Shown here piece by piece: positions 1-7,757 of a stretch of 64,000 nucleotides of DNA. The stretch is from Actinophytocola sp035634895. Its GTDB lineage: Bacteria > Actinomycetota > Actinomycetes > Mycobacteriales > Pseudonocardiaceae. A model generated the notes under the pieces. That model was not told the origin of the DNA and did no database searches. It saw only the letters and a program-made list of their open reading frames with translations. The position numbers and the translations under genes are program-made. Numbering within the stretch: the first letter of the stretch is position 1; each line of letters starts with the position of its first letter. Where the stretch lies: positions 26,631 to 90,630 of the forward strand of contig NZ_DASQCC010000027.1 of NCBI RefSeq assembly GCF_035634895.1, given 5' to 3'.

Positions 1-58
1 GTCCGGCGACCCCGGCGAGCCGCCGACCCCGGTGCTGCGGTGGCGCCGCCGCGGCTGA
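1..58 (+). CDS. C-terminal tail of an upstream gene (partial)
   Basis: The frame open from base 2 ends in TGA at 56-58 and would give a Pro/Arg-rich tail ending RWRRRG. The next gene starts 12 bases later in the same direction, so an upstream operon member is plausible. Too little is present to name a product, and a chance open frame cannot be excluded. Confidence 0.3.
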   Translation, partial: SGDPGEPPTPVLRWRRRG

Positions 59-70
59 AGGCGAGAACCC

Positions 71-910
71 GTGCTGATCGACGCACACGCCCACCTGGTC
101 ACCGACGACCCCGCCTACCCACCGGTCGGCGACGCCACGCTGATGCCGGCCGAACGCCTGCTGGACTCGTTGCGCGGCAACGGTTTCGCCGCCGCGGTCG
201 CGGTGCAGCGGGCACACGTGTACGGCTACGACAACAGCTATGTCCTGGACTGCGCCCGGAGCCATCCCGACCGGCTGCGGGCGATGTGCGTCATCGACGG
301 GCAGGCCGAGGACGCCGAGCGGACCGTCCGCGACCTGGCCGGGCGAGGTGCGTCCGCGATCCGGCTGACCGCACCGGGCGGGAACCACCTCGCGGGGCCG
401 GGCGGCGCCGACTGGTTCGCCGGTGCGGCGGCCCGGCGGGTGTGGGCGGCCGCCGCCGACACCGGGCTGTCGATGTGCCTGCACGTCTACCGCTGGAACC
501 GCGGCGACGTGCTGCGTGCGCTCCCGGCCGTCGTCCGTGCGTTCCCGGACGTGCCGGTGGTGCTCGACCACGTGGCCGCCCTGGACGTGGCCGGGCCGAC
601 CCCGTACCCGGACGGCGACCTGCTGCTGGCGTTGACCGGCGTGCCGTCGGTGTACGTCAAGGTGACCACCCTGAACTTCGCGCAGCTCCGCAGGGCCGGG
701 CGCGACCCGGAGGTACTCGTCGGCTGGCTCGCCGAACACTTCGGCGCGGGCCGGGTCCTGTGGGGCTCCGACGTGACGCAGACCCGGGGCACCTACGACG
801 AGATGGTCGCGATCGCCCGCCGCGCCGTCGCCTGCCTGCCCGAGGCGTCCGCCGCGGCGGTGCTCGGCGGCACCGCGGCGCGGCTCTACCACCTGGCGCC
901 GGCCGGATGA
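71..910 (+). CDS. Amidohydrolase family protein (amidohydrolase_2 / PDC-lactonase-like)
   Basis: 279-aa cytoplasmic metal-dependent hydrolase of the TIM-barrel amidohydrolase_2 group, which includes 2-pyrone-4,6-dicarboxylate lactonase and ACMSD-like enzymes. Visible hallmarks are the N-terminal HxH metal motif in LIDAHAHLV (residues 2-10), a central VVLDHVAALD segment with a metal-ligand His, and the C-terminal LWGSDVTQT with the catalytic Asp. The GTG start follows an AGGCGAG-like ribosome site. Its TGA overlaps the ATG of the next amidohydrolase (ATGA), so the two are translationally coupled and probably act on related or successive substrates. The substrate is unknown; the nearby ABC transporter and IclR regulator suggest a small organic acid or lactone. 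Family call is strong, reaction is inference. Confidence 0.85.
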   Translation: MLIDAHAHLVTDDPAYPPVGDATLMPAERLLDSLRGNGFAAAVAVQRAHVYGYDNSYVLDCARSHPDRLRAMCVIDGQAEDAERTVRDLAGRGASAIRLTAPGGNHLAGPGGADWFAGAAARRVWAAAADTGLSMCLHVYRWNRGDVLRALPAVVRAFPDVPVVLDHVAALDVAGPTPYPDGDLLLALTGVPSVYVKVTTLNFAQLRRAGRDPEVLVGWLAEHFGAGRVLWGSDVTQTRGTYDEMVAIARRAVACLPEASAAAVLGGTAARLYHLAPAG

Positions 911-1707
911 CCGAGCCCGTGGTGGACACCCACGTGCACCTGTTCACCGCCGACCTGCCACTGGCGTCGACCGCGTGGACGGTGCCGGAGGTCGAGCTGC
1001 CCGTGGCGGCGTTCGAGGACCTGATGACCCGGCACGGCGTGACCCACGGGGTCGTCTCGGCGATGAGCCTGCTCGGCGACCTGAACGACTACACGATCGG
1101 CGCGCTGCGCCGGAACCCCCGGCTGCGCGGCACCGTCACCGTCACCCCGGCCGCCGACCGGTACGTGCTGGAGCGGATGCGTGACGACGGCGTGGTGGGC
1201 GTCCGCTTCCAGTGGCGCCGGCGCGCGGACCTGCCCGACCTGACCGACCCGGAGTACCGCCGCCTGCTCTACCGCGTGGCCGACCTGGGCTGGCACGTGG
1301 AGCTGAACGTCGAACGCGACCGCATGCCACCGGTGCTCGACCAGCTCGTGCGGTCCGGTGTGGACATCGTGGTCGACCACTACGGCGATCCCGGTAGGGA
1401 CAACGGGTATGCCAACCCGGGCGGCCAGTCCCTCCTCCGCGCGCTCGACACCGGCCGGGCACGGGTCAAGCTCTCGGCGGGCTACCGCTTCGGGGTCGCC
1501 GAGGAGGTGCTGGCCGGGTTCGCGGCGACGCTGCTCGCCCACGCGGGCCCGGAGCGGGTGTTCTGGGGCAGTGACGCGCCGTTCGTCGGTGCCCGGCGCC
1601 CGACCGGCTATGCGGAGGAGCTGGCGGTGCTGTCCAGAGCCGTGCCGGACGCCGCGGTGCGCGGGCGGATGTCCGCCGCGGCACGGGACTTCTACTTCAC
1701 GCGCTGA
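907..1707 (+). CDS. Second amidohydrolase family protein
   Basis: 266-aa paralogue-like partner of the preceding gene, started at the ATG that overlaps its stop codon. It has VVDTHVHLF near the N-terminus (HxH metal motif), VDIVVDHYGDPG around residue 155 (metal His) and VFWGSDAPF near residue 220 (catalytic Asp), in amidohydrolase_2 order. Divergence from the first copy is considerable, so different substrate specificity or a heteromeric pair are both possible. A much longer open frame runs upstream from position 40 in the same frame, but it is antisense-like in composition and simply overlaps the first gene; the overlapping ATG is the credible start. Confidence 0.83.
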   Translation: MTEPVVDTHVHLFTADLPLASTAWTVPEVELPVAAFEDLMTRHGVTHGVVSAMSLLGDLNDYTIGALRRNPRLRGTVTVTPAADRYVLERMRDDGVVGVRFQWRRRADLPDLTDPEYRRLLYRVADLGWHVELNVERDRMPPVLDQLVRSGVDIVVDHYGDPGRDNGYANPGGQSLLRALDTGRARVKLSAGYRFGVAEEVLAGFAATLLAHAGPERVFWGSDAPFVGARRPTGYAEELAVLSRAVPDAAVRGRMSAAARDFYFTR

Positions 1708-1753
1708 CGGGTCGGCCCGTGCTCCCGGGGAGGCCCTGACCGACACGGACGCC

Positions 1754-1786
1754 GATGGCGGCCACACCCCGCAGGTGGCCGCCATC
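1754..1786. terminator. Hairpin between convergent genes
   Basis: A perfect 12-bp stem (GATGGCGGCCAC / GTGGCCGCCATC) with a 9-nt loop lies between the stop codons of the amidohydrolase (+) and the substrate-binding protein (-). There is no clear T-tract, as is common for actinobacterial terminators; it could serve both strands. Confidence 0.6.
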
Positions 1787-1865
1787 GTGCGGTACCGCTC
1801 GCCGGCGTGCCGGTGACCCCGCCGCCGGCCCGGATGGTGTCCACACCGAGTGCCGGTGCCCACCC

Positions 1866-2942
1866 TCACTTCCGCGCGGAGGCCTGTTTCAGGACCTCGT
1901 CCCGCGAGAAGTCGTTGATGTCCTTGAGCAGGCTCGTGTCGACGATCTTGTCGACGTCCACCGGCTTGTCGATGAGGCCGGCCTTCCTGGCGAAGTCGAC
2001 GGCGCGCCGCACCCCGCCGGGATCGATGGTGCCCCAGTCCTTCTTGCCGGCCGGGACGCCCAGGCCCTTGAGCCGGACCTGCAGCACCTTCACCTGCTGG
2101 GCCAGCGCGTCGGCCTCCGGGATCCCCGCGGCCGGCCGCGTGTCGGGCTCGACCTTCCACATCGCCCTGATGGCGGCCTCGGGGTTGGCCTGGGTGTACA
2201 CGACACCCTTGGCGAACGCGCGGCCGAACTTGACGAACGCGTCGGAGTCGGCGTCGAGCCGGCTCTTGCGGGCGGCGAAACCGCCGCCGAACACCCCTGC
2301 CATCTCCTGGACGGGCAGGTCGGTGAGATGGATGCCGGCGTTCTTCACGATCTGGTACTGCGTGTCCCACAGCGCGAGCGCGTCGACCTGACCGTCCTTG
2401 ATGGCGCTGACCTGCTGCGCGCCGACCCCGATCGGCACGAGCGTCGCGTCGTCCTCGCGCAGGCCGGCCATCTGCAGTGCGACCCGGGCGAAGGTCGCGC
2501 CGGAGCTGCTCACGTTGGTGACGCCGATGCGCTTGCCCTTGAGGTCGGCCACCTTCGAGATGTGCGAGCCGTCGAGCGTCGCGAGGCTGTAGATCCAGTC
2601 GCCGTAGTAGGAGGCGAAGTAGGCGAGGTCGGTGCCCTTGCTCGCGCCGATGATCACCGGCTCCGGGGTGACGAGCGCGATGTCGGCACCGCCCGCGATC
2701 ACCTGCTGGGCCGCCTGGGTGCCCGAGGGCGGGAGGGAGAACTGGACGTCGAGGCCCTCGTCGGCGAAGTAGCCCTGCGACTGCGCGAGCAGGAACGTGG
2801 CGAAGCCGGCGTTCCAGGTTGGGGTGGTGACGGCGACCTTCAGTGTCGACGAGCCGCCGCCGCTCGCGGTCCCGCCGCAGGCGGTGAGCGTGGTGACCAG
2901 CAACGTGGCGAGCAGTCCGATGAGGACTCTGGGTTTGGGCAT
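1866..2942 (-). CDS. ABC transporter substrate-binding lipoprotein (NMT1/SsuA/TauA-like)
   Basis: 358-aa extracytoplasmic solute receptor. The N-terminus MPKPRVLIGLLATLLVTTLT leads to a lipobox ending in Cys (LTAC), so it is predicted to be a membrane-anchored lipoprotein. The mature part resembles the NMT1/THI5 and sulfonate/nitrate/taurine-binding families (early VAVTTPTWNAGFATF, then GGADIALVTPEP and a KGKRIGVTN segment). The open frame extends six codons further upstream, but AGGAGG spaced six bases before the ATG at 2942 decides this start. It lies 26 bases behind the DUF6282 hydrolase on the same strand and divergent from the ATPase and permease genes that probably complete the importer. 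The ligand is unknown. Confidence 0.85.
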   Translation of the reverse strand: MPKPRVLIGLLATLLVTTLTACGGTASGGGSSTLKVAVTTPTWNAGFATFLLAQSQGYFADEGLDVQFSLPPSGTQAAQQVIAGGADIALVTPEPVIIGASKGTDLAYFASYYGDWIYSLATLDGSHISKVADLKGKRIGVTNVSSSGATFARVALQMAGLREDDATLVPIGVGAQQVSAIKDGQVDALALWDTQYQIVKNAGIHLTDLPVQEMAGVFGGGFAARKSRLDADSDAFVKFGRAFAKGVVYTQANPEAAIRAMWKVEPDTRPAAGIPEADALAQQVKVLQVRLKGLGVPAGKKDWGTIDPGGVRRAVDFARKAGLIDKPVDVDKIVDTSLLKDINDFSRDEVLKQASARK

Positions 2943-2968
2943 GTGTTCCTCCTTGAACACCTGGCAGA

Positions 2969-3910
2969 TCAGGGTGCCAGTGGTCGAGCCTGGTGTCGGT
3001 CTTGCCGTCGGTGGGTCGGCCGGTCGTCGAGGCCCAGGAGGAACGCGGGGTTGTCGCGGGTCATCCGCTGCAGGTCACGTTCGGGCAGGCCCAGGTCGAG
3101 CAGGGCGGCGGCGACCCGCAGCAGTGCGTCGACGGGCCGGGGCCTGCCCACCTGGCCGAGGTCGGAGGCGAGCACGGTGTGCTCGGGACCGATCCGCTCG
3201 ATCCACGTCAGGAGCTTCTTCGGGTCCCACTTGCGGTACCCCTCGGGGTCGTACATGCCCCACTCGTGCTCGACGTAGGCGCCGAGGCTCACCAGTTCGA
3301 GGCACTGCTCGGGCTCGGCGCCGATGACGAAGTCGGGATGGTTGACCACCATGCGGCGCACGCCGTGTTCCTTGGCGGCGGTGAACAGCTGGGTGATCAG
3401 CTCCGGGGTGTTGTGCCCGCCGGACAGCAGCGCGCCCGCCTCGACCACGTGGTCGAGCACCTCGTACACCTCGGGAATCAGCTCACCCGCGTCGTCGGTG
3501 AAGTCCACCCGCGCCGACGGCACGGGCACCGACGTGGTGGGGAAGCCGTCGCCCTCGGGATGACACGCGATGTGCCGGCCCGAGGAGAAGGTCGGGAACC
3601 AGACCGCGCGTCCGCCCATCCGCAACGCCATCGCCACCGCGTACGGGTTGATGCCGCCGACCTGGCTGTTGAGCGCGATCCCGCCGTAGGCCTCGGTGTC
3701 GGCCTTCGCGAGCCGGTCGCTCATCGCGAGCAGGTCCATGACCGTGCTGTGGTGGTGCGACTTGACCAGGATCGCCCGCATCCGGATCCGGTCCCCGTCC
3801 GCCGCCGCCTCCGCGTGGTCGAGCTCGCGCGGAAACGGGCTGGGGCCGGAGTGGCAGTGCAGGTCGACGGAGCCATGGAGCACGCGGACCAGGGCGTCGG
3901 GCGGAGCCAT
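2969..3910 (-). CDS. DUF6282-family metal-dependent hydrolase
   Basis: 313-aa amidohydrolase-superfamily protein. VDLHCHSGPSPF near residue 17 supplies an HxH-type metal site, followed by VKSHHHSTVMDLLA and a C-terminal TVLASDLGQ Asp motif. These features match the DUF6282 group, whose activity is, to my knowledge, not established. The ATG at 3910 is preceded by a GAAAGGGG ribosome site. First gene of a two-gene minus-strand operon with the substrate-binding protein, and divergent from the IclR regulator, so it is likely part of the same induced uptake and hydrolysis pathway as the ABC transporter. Confidence 0.75.
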   Translation of the reverse strand: MAPPDALVRVLHGSVDLHCHSGPSPFPRELDHAEAAADGDRIRMRAILVKSHHHSTVMDLLAMSDRLAKADTEAYGGIALNSQVGGINPYAVAMALRMGGRAVWFPTFSSGRHIACHPEGDGFPTTSVPVPSARVDFTDDAGELIPEVYEVLDHVVEAGALLSGGHNTPELITQLFTAAKEHGVRRMVVNHPDFVIGAEPEQCLELVSLGAYVEHEWGMYDPEGYRKWDPKKLLTWIERIGPEHTVLASDLGQVGRPRPVDALLRVAAALLDLGLPERDLQRMTRDNPAFLLGLDDRPTHRRQDRHQARPLAP

Positions 3911-3914
3911 GCGG

Positions 3915-4052
3915 GTGAACCCCTTTCGTCGTGTTCACGATGCACACTCCATGTTCACTATGAGAGATGTCAAGAGCGAGTTTCCGCGATCGACGTTGCC
4001 GATTCAGGGATGATGTTCTATGTTTCCGCACATCGTGTTCATAAACTGAACA
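3915..4052. promoter_or_regulatory. Divergent control region with repeated GTTCA half-sites (putative IclR operators)
   Basis: The gap between the DUF6282 gene and the IclR gene carries GTGAAC at 3915, TGTTCA at 3932, 3952 and 4036, and TGAACA at 4047. The last two form TGTTCA-N5-TGAACA (4036-4052), which runs into the 5' leader of the IclR gene. IclR proteins commonly bind palindromes in their own divergent promoters, so autoregulation and control of both directions is a reasonable inference. Confidence 0.5.
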
Positions 4053-4078
4053 TGAGGTGCGTGAAGGCGAGGACGACG

Positions 4079-4873
4079 ATGACGTCAGGAGTGCCCGACG
4101 CGGGTACCGCGTCGAACGGCGACATCCAGGCGGTCTCCCGTACGGCGCAGATCCTGACGCTGTTCGGCCCGGACACGCCGGAGATCACCGTTGCCGAGGC
4201 GGCGGAGCGGCTCGGCCTCAACCGCACCACGCTGCACCGGTACTTCGTCTCGCTGGAGGCGGCCGGGCTGCTGGAGCGCACCGAGGAACGCAACTCGGTG
4301 TTCACGCCGGGCCAGGTGCTGCTGCAGCTGGGCGCGTTCGCGATCGGCCGCAGGAAGGTCATCAGGCTGGCCCTGCCGCACATGCGTGACCTCACCCGGG
4401 CGACCGGACTCACGGTGGTGCTCAGCCTGTGGGGCCCGTCGGGACCGGTGGTGTCCCATGTGGAGGACGACGAGTCGCACGGCACCATCGTCACGGTGCG
4501 CGTCGGCTCGCAGCTGTCGCTGAACGCCGCGCAGGCGCTGGTCTTCCTGGCGTTCCTGCCCGACCAGCTCACGGCCGACCGGCTGCTGGGGACGCTCCCG
4601 GCCGACCAGCGCATGCACGTACGGGAACGGATAGCCGGCATCCGCGAGCGCGGCATGACCGAACCCGTCCTCAACGCGCGGGGGATCAGCGTGATCGCCG
4701 CGCCGGTCTTCGGCAAGACGGCGATCTGCGCCACGCTCGCGTTCGTCGGCACCGCCCACCTGCTGCCGGTCGACGGCAGTGCCCGGGAGTCGGCACTGCT
4801 CGCCGAGGCGGCGGCACGCGTCACCGCGGAGATGGGCGGTGCGACCACCGCATCGGAGGGACAACATGACTGA
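4079..4873 (+). CDS. IclR-family transcriptional regulator
   Basis: 264-aa regulator: N-terminal winged helix (about residues 12-75; VAEAAERLGLNRTTLHRYF is the recognition-helix region) and a C-terminal effector-binding domain ending near residue 250. The open frame runs far upstream, but GAGG sits six bases before the ATG at 4079; ATG 4052 is an alternative. Its 3' end overlaps the first bases of the ATPase gene, so regulator, ATPase and permease form one operon. The effector is probably the transported or hydrolysed compound; this is inference. Confidence 0.88.
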   Translation: MTSGVPDAGTASNGDIQAVSRTAQILTLFGPDTPEITVAEAAERLGLNRTTLHRYFVSLEAAGLLERTEERNSVFTPGQVLLQLGAFAIGRRKVIRLALPHMRDLTRATGLTVVLSLWGPSGPVVSHVEDDESHGTIVTVRVGSQLSLNAAQALVFLAFLPDQLTADRLLGTLPADQRMHVRERIAGIRERGMTEPVLNARGISVIAAPVFGKTAICATLAFVGTAHLLPVDGSARESALLAEAAARVTAEMGGATTASEGQHD

Positions 4874-5663
4874 CGTCGTTGGCACGACCGTCGACCACGC
4901 CGTCGAGCTGCGGCACGTCCACAAGCGATACACGACGCGCCGGTCGCGGCGGGGCGCGGTGCGGGTGGTCGACGCCCTGCACGACGTCAGCCTCTCGGTC
5001 GCGCGGGGCGAGTTCGTCTCGATCGTCGGACCGAGCGGGTGCGGCAAGAGCACGCTGCTGAAGGTCCTGCTCGGACTCACCAGGCGCACGGCGGGGGAGG
5101 TCGACTTCGGCGGCACGAGCCGGCTGGGCATGGTGTTCCAGCAGCCGCTCCTGCTGCCGTGGCGCACGGTCACGAAGAACCTGTTGATATCACAGGACAT
5201 CAACCACCGGCTTGCCCCGAACGAGGCGCGGGACCGGGCCGCGGCGATGCTGACGATGCTCGGGCTGGCGGAGTTCGCCGACCGCTACCCGGGCGAGCTG
5301 TCCGGCGGGATGCAGCAGCGGGTCGGCATCGGGCGCGCGCTCATGCACGACCCGGAGATCCTGCTCATGGACGAGCCGTTCGGCGCGCTGGACGCCATGA
5401 CCCGCGACCAGATGGGCATGGACCTGCTGGACATCTGGGAGCGGGACCGCAAGACCGTGCTGTTCGTCACCCACAGCATTCCGGAGTCGGTGCTGCTGTC
5501 CGACCGCGTCGTCGTGATGACACCGCGGCCCGGGCGGATCGCCGACATCATCGACGTCGACCTGCCGCGCCCACGCAGGCTGGAGAACATCAACACACCC
5601 GAGTTCGGCGCGATCGTCCGCCGCATCCGGGTGCTGCTCAACTCCGAGAACAGCGCCCACTAG
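4866..5663 (+). CDS. ABC transporter ATP-binding protein (SsuB/TauB/NrtD type)
   Basis: 265-aa nucleotide-binding subunit at the cytoplasmic face. Motifs in order: Walker A GPSGCGKST (about residue 57), Q-loop MVFQQPLLLPW, signature LSGGMQQR, Walker B ILLMDEPFGALD, H-loop VLFVTHS. The family is the nitrate/sulfonate/taurine importer type. GGAGGG ends six bases before the ATG at 4866, and this ATG overlaps the IclR stop. A permease follows after 12 bases and the matching binding protein lies divergently, so the importer is complete although split over two transcription units. Confidence 0.92.
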   Translation: MTDVVGTTVDHAVELRHVHKRYTTRRSRRGAVRVVDALHDVSLSVARGEFVSIVGPSGCGKSTLLKVLLGLTRRTAGEVDFGGTSRLGMVFQQPLLLPWRTVTKNLLISQDINHRLAPNEARDRAAAMLTMLGLAEFADRYPGELSGGMQQRVGIGRALMHDPEILLMDEPFGALDAMTRDQMGMDLLDIWERDRKTVLFVTHSIPESVLLSDRVVVMTPRPGRIADIIDVDLPRPRRLENINTPEFGAIVRRIRVLLNSENSAH

Positions 5664-5675
5664 GCGGGAGGACCC

Positions 5676-6590
5676 ATGACAACAGGACCGACACCCGGCC
5701 GCGGGCTACCGGAACGTGACGCGGGCCTGCCCCAGGTGCGGGACCGGACAGGACCTTCCGATCTGGACACGGTGGATCCCGGGGCGGCGGAACCGCCGCC
5801 CGAGCCCGGCCGCCGGCAGGTGCCAGGCGTGGTGCTGAGTGGCGCCGTGCTGGTGGTCGTGCTCGTCGCCTGGCAGGTCCTCGTGCGCGTCCTCGACGTG
5901 CCCATCGTCCTCGTCCCCGCGCCGACCGACGTCGTGACGTCGCTGGTCGCCGGTCTGGGCGACGGCACCCTGATCGAGCACGCGTGGGTGACGTTGCAGG
6001 AGATCCTGCTCGGTTTCGGCCTCGCCGTCGTCGCGGCGCTGCTGTGCGCGTTCCTCGTCACCCAGTCACGCGTGCTCGACAAGGCGCTGTTCCCCCTGAT
6101 CGTGATGACCCAGACGATCCCGAAGGTGGCGATGGCGCCGCTGCTGGTCATCTGGTTCGGCACCGAGATGACGTCGAAGGTGCTGACGACCGCGCTCATC
6201 GCGTTCTTCCCGCTGTTGATCAACGCCATCCTCGGGCTGCGCTCGGCCGACCCCGACCAGGTCGACATGCTCCGCTCGTTCGGCGCGAGCCGGCTGGACG
6301 TGTTGCGCCGCCTGCAGATCCCGTCGGCGCTGCCCCACATCTTCGCCGGGCTCGACGTCGCCGTCGTCCTGTCGGTCACCGGCGCCATCGTCGCCGAGTT
6401 CGTCGGCGCGACCGCCGGCCTCGGCTACGTCATCCAGGCGACGAACTTCACCCTCGACGTGTCGCGAACCTTCGCCGTCCTCGTGATCCTGTCCGCCATC
6501 GGCCTCGCACTGCACGCGATCGTCGTGCTGTGCAACCGAAAGATCGTGTTCTGGTCGGCCGAGCACCGAACCGTCACGGAACAGGCCTGA
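5676..6590 (+). CDS. ABC transporter permease (SsuC/TauC type)
   Basis: 304-aa inner-membrane permease with about six hydrophobic segments; the first (VVLSGAVLVVVLVAWQVLV) lies near residues 50-68 after a Pro/Asp-rich cytoplasmic extension. The EAA-type coupling loop is seen around LLRSFGASRLDVLRRLQIPSALPH (split here as RSFGASRLDVL then PSALPH), followed by a final GATAGLGYVI segment typical of the BPD_transp_1 nitrate/sulfonate group. Start chosen at ATG 5676 behind GGGAGG. It pairs with the ATPase immediately upstream. Confidence 0.9.
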   Translation: MTTGPTPGRGLPERDAGLPQVRDRTGPSDLDTVDPGAAEPPPEPGRRQVPGVVLSGAVLVVVLVAWQVLVRVLDVPIVLVPAPTDVVTSLVAGLGDGTLIEHAWVTLQEILLGFGLAVVAALLCAFLVTQSRVLDKALFPLIVMTQTIPKVAMAPLLVIWFGTEMTSKVLTTALIAFFPLLINAILGLRSADPDQVDMLRSFGASRLDVLRRLQIPSALPHIFAGLDVAVVLSVTGAIVAEFVGATAGLGYVIQATNFTLDVSRTFAVLVILSAIGLALHAIVVLCNRKIVFWSAEHRTVTEQA

Positions 6591-6661
6591 TGCCGGGGGC
6601 CGGCACCGCCCGTGGCCCGCGCCGGGCATAGGTTGTGGGTGAGTCGGCAGTGGAGGTGGGT

Positions 6662-7561
6662 GTGCGAGCGTACGGGTTCGTGCGGGTGGGTGGCCCCGAG
6701 CAGGAGTCCTTTCTGGACGTGCCGGTGCCGGAGCCGGGGCAGGGGGAGCTGCTCGTGCGCGTGCGGGCGGCCGGGGTGAACCCGGGGGACTGGCGGCTGC
6801 GGCAGGGCTCGTACGGCGAGGTGCGTTCCGCCGTGTTCGGTCGTGAGGTCGCCGGCACCGTCCTGCGGCTCGGCGCCGGCGTGACCGGGTTCGCCCCGGG
6901 GGACGAGGTGTTCGGCGGTTGTCCCGGCATGGTCGGCGGCTGGGCCGAGCAGGCCCTGGTCACCGCCGGGTTCGCCGCGCGCCGGCCGGACGGGGTGTCG
7001 CCGGAGGCCGCCGCCGTGTTGCCGGTCGCGGCCGGCACGGCCTATGACGCACTGGCCCAGCTCGCCCTGCCGGCGGGCGCCACCCTGCTGGTCAACGGGG
7101 CGGGCGGTGGCGTCGGCGTGCCGCTGCTGCAGCTCGCCCGGACGCGCGGGATCCGGGTCGTCGGTACCGCGAGCCCGGCCAAGCACGACCTCGTCGCCGC
7201 GCTCGGCGCGGTTCCCGTTTCCTACGGGGACGGGGTCGTGGACCGGATCCTGGCCGCCTCGCCGCAGGGCGTCGACGGCGTGTTCGACCTCGTCGGCGGG
7301 GACGCCCTGCGCGCGGTCGCGCCACTGGCCCCGCCCGACCGGCTGTTCTCCGTCGCGGACAAGGCACTCGTCCGCACGCTCGGTGGGCGGGACGTGGTGC
7401 GGGACCGCAGCACCCGCGTGCTGGCCGAGCTGGCCCGGCTGGTGGCCGCGGGGGAGCTGGACCCCTACGTCAGCCAGGTCCGGCCGCTGAGCGAGGCCGG
7501 CGCGGCCCTCGCGCTCGTCGAGGAGGGACACACCCAGGGCAAGATCGTCCTGGTGCCGTAG
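6662..7561 (+). CDS. NAD(P)-dependent medium-chain dehydrogenase / quinone-oxidoreductase-like
   Basis: 299-aa MDR-superfamily protein with an N-terminal GroES-like domain (VRVRAAGVNPGDWRLRQG) and a Rossmann half with the glycine-rich LLVNGAGGGVGVPLLQLA near residue 142. The structural and catalytic zinc Cys sets of alcohol dehydrogenases are not evident, so the quinone-reductase/enoyl-reductase side of the family is preferred. GTG 6662 is chosen because GGAGG lies about six bases upstream; GTG 6635 is an in-frame alternative. It reads away from the permease with a 71-base gap and ends 28 bases before the fold-back element. Substrate unknown. Confidence 0.82.
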   Translation: MRAYGFVRVGGPEQESFLDVPVPEPGQGELLVRVRAAGVNPGDWRLRQGSYGEVRSAVFGREVAGTVLRLGAGVTGFAPGDEVFGGCPGMVGGWAEQALVTAGFAARRPDGVSPEAAAVLPVAAGTAYDALAQLALPAGATLLVNGAGGGVGVPLLQLARTRGIRVVGTASPAKHDLVAALGAVPVSYGDGVVDRILAASPQGVDGVFDLVGGDALRAVAPLAPPDRLFSVADKALVRTLGGRDVVRDRSTRVLAELARLVAAGELDPYVSQVRPLSEAGAALALVEEGHTQGKIVLVP

Positions 7562-7589
7562 GTACCGAGCAGCGAGGCGTGCGGGGACA

Positions 7590-7757
7590 CTAGTGTCCCG
7601 CGCCGGGAATGCGGTGATTAAGTCGGTGGATCCGGGTTTCTGCTGGCAAGGCGCCGGTTCGCCCTCGTACTGGGTCGTACTTGGGCGAACCGGCAACGCC
7701 GCCAGCAGGAAGCTGGGCCGCCGAATTGGTTGCCTGATTTCCGGCGCGGGACACTAG
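7590..7757. mobile_element. CTAG-bounded fold-back element, copy 1 (MITE-like)
   Basis: 168 bp with perfect 17-bp terminal inverted repeats starting CTAGTGTCCCGCGCCGG, ending in the mirror sequence at 7741-7757. The interior is itself an inverted repeat (CCGGTTCGCCC ... GGGCGAACCGG), so the whole element can fold into one long hairpin. No transposase is encoded. The copy at 19606-19767 is its near-identical reverse complement. It occupies the gap between the convergent oxidoreductase and response-regulator genes, and its right CTAG contains the regulator's TAG stop. A palindrome GGGACACTAGTGTCCC spans the left edge. Confidence 0.8.

Noticed and set aside
2993..4078. N-terminal extension of the IclR gene by more than 300 codons
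   Set aside because: It overlaps the DUF6282 gene on the other strand, lacks a domain, and a ribosome site directly precedes ATG 4079.
7590..7757. attC/integron or REP-like cassette site
   Set aside because: No integrase, no core-site consensus; perfect CTAG-ended terminal repeats and a reverse-orientation copy fit a MITE-like element better.
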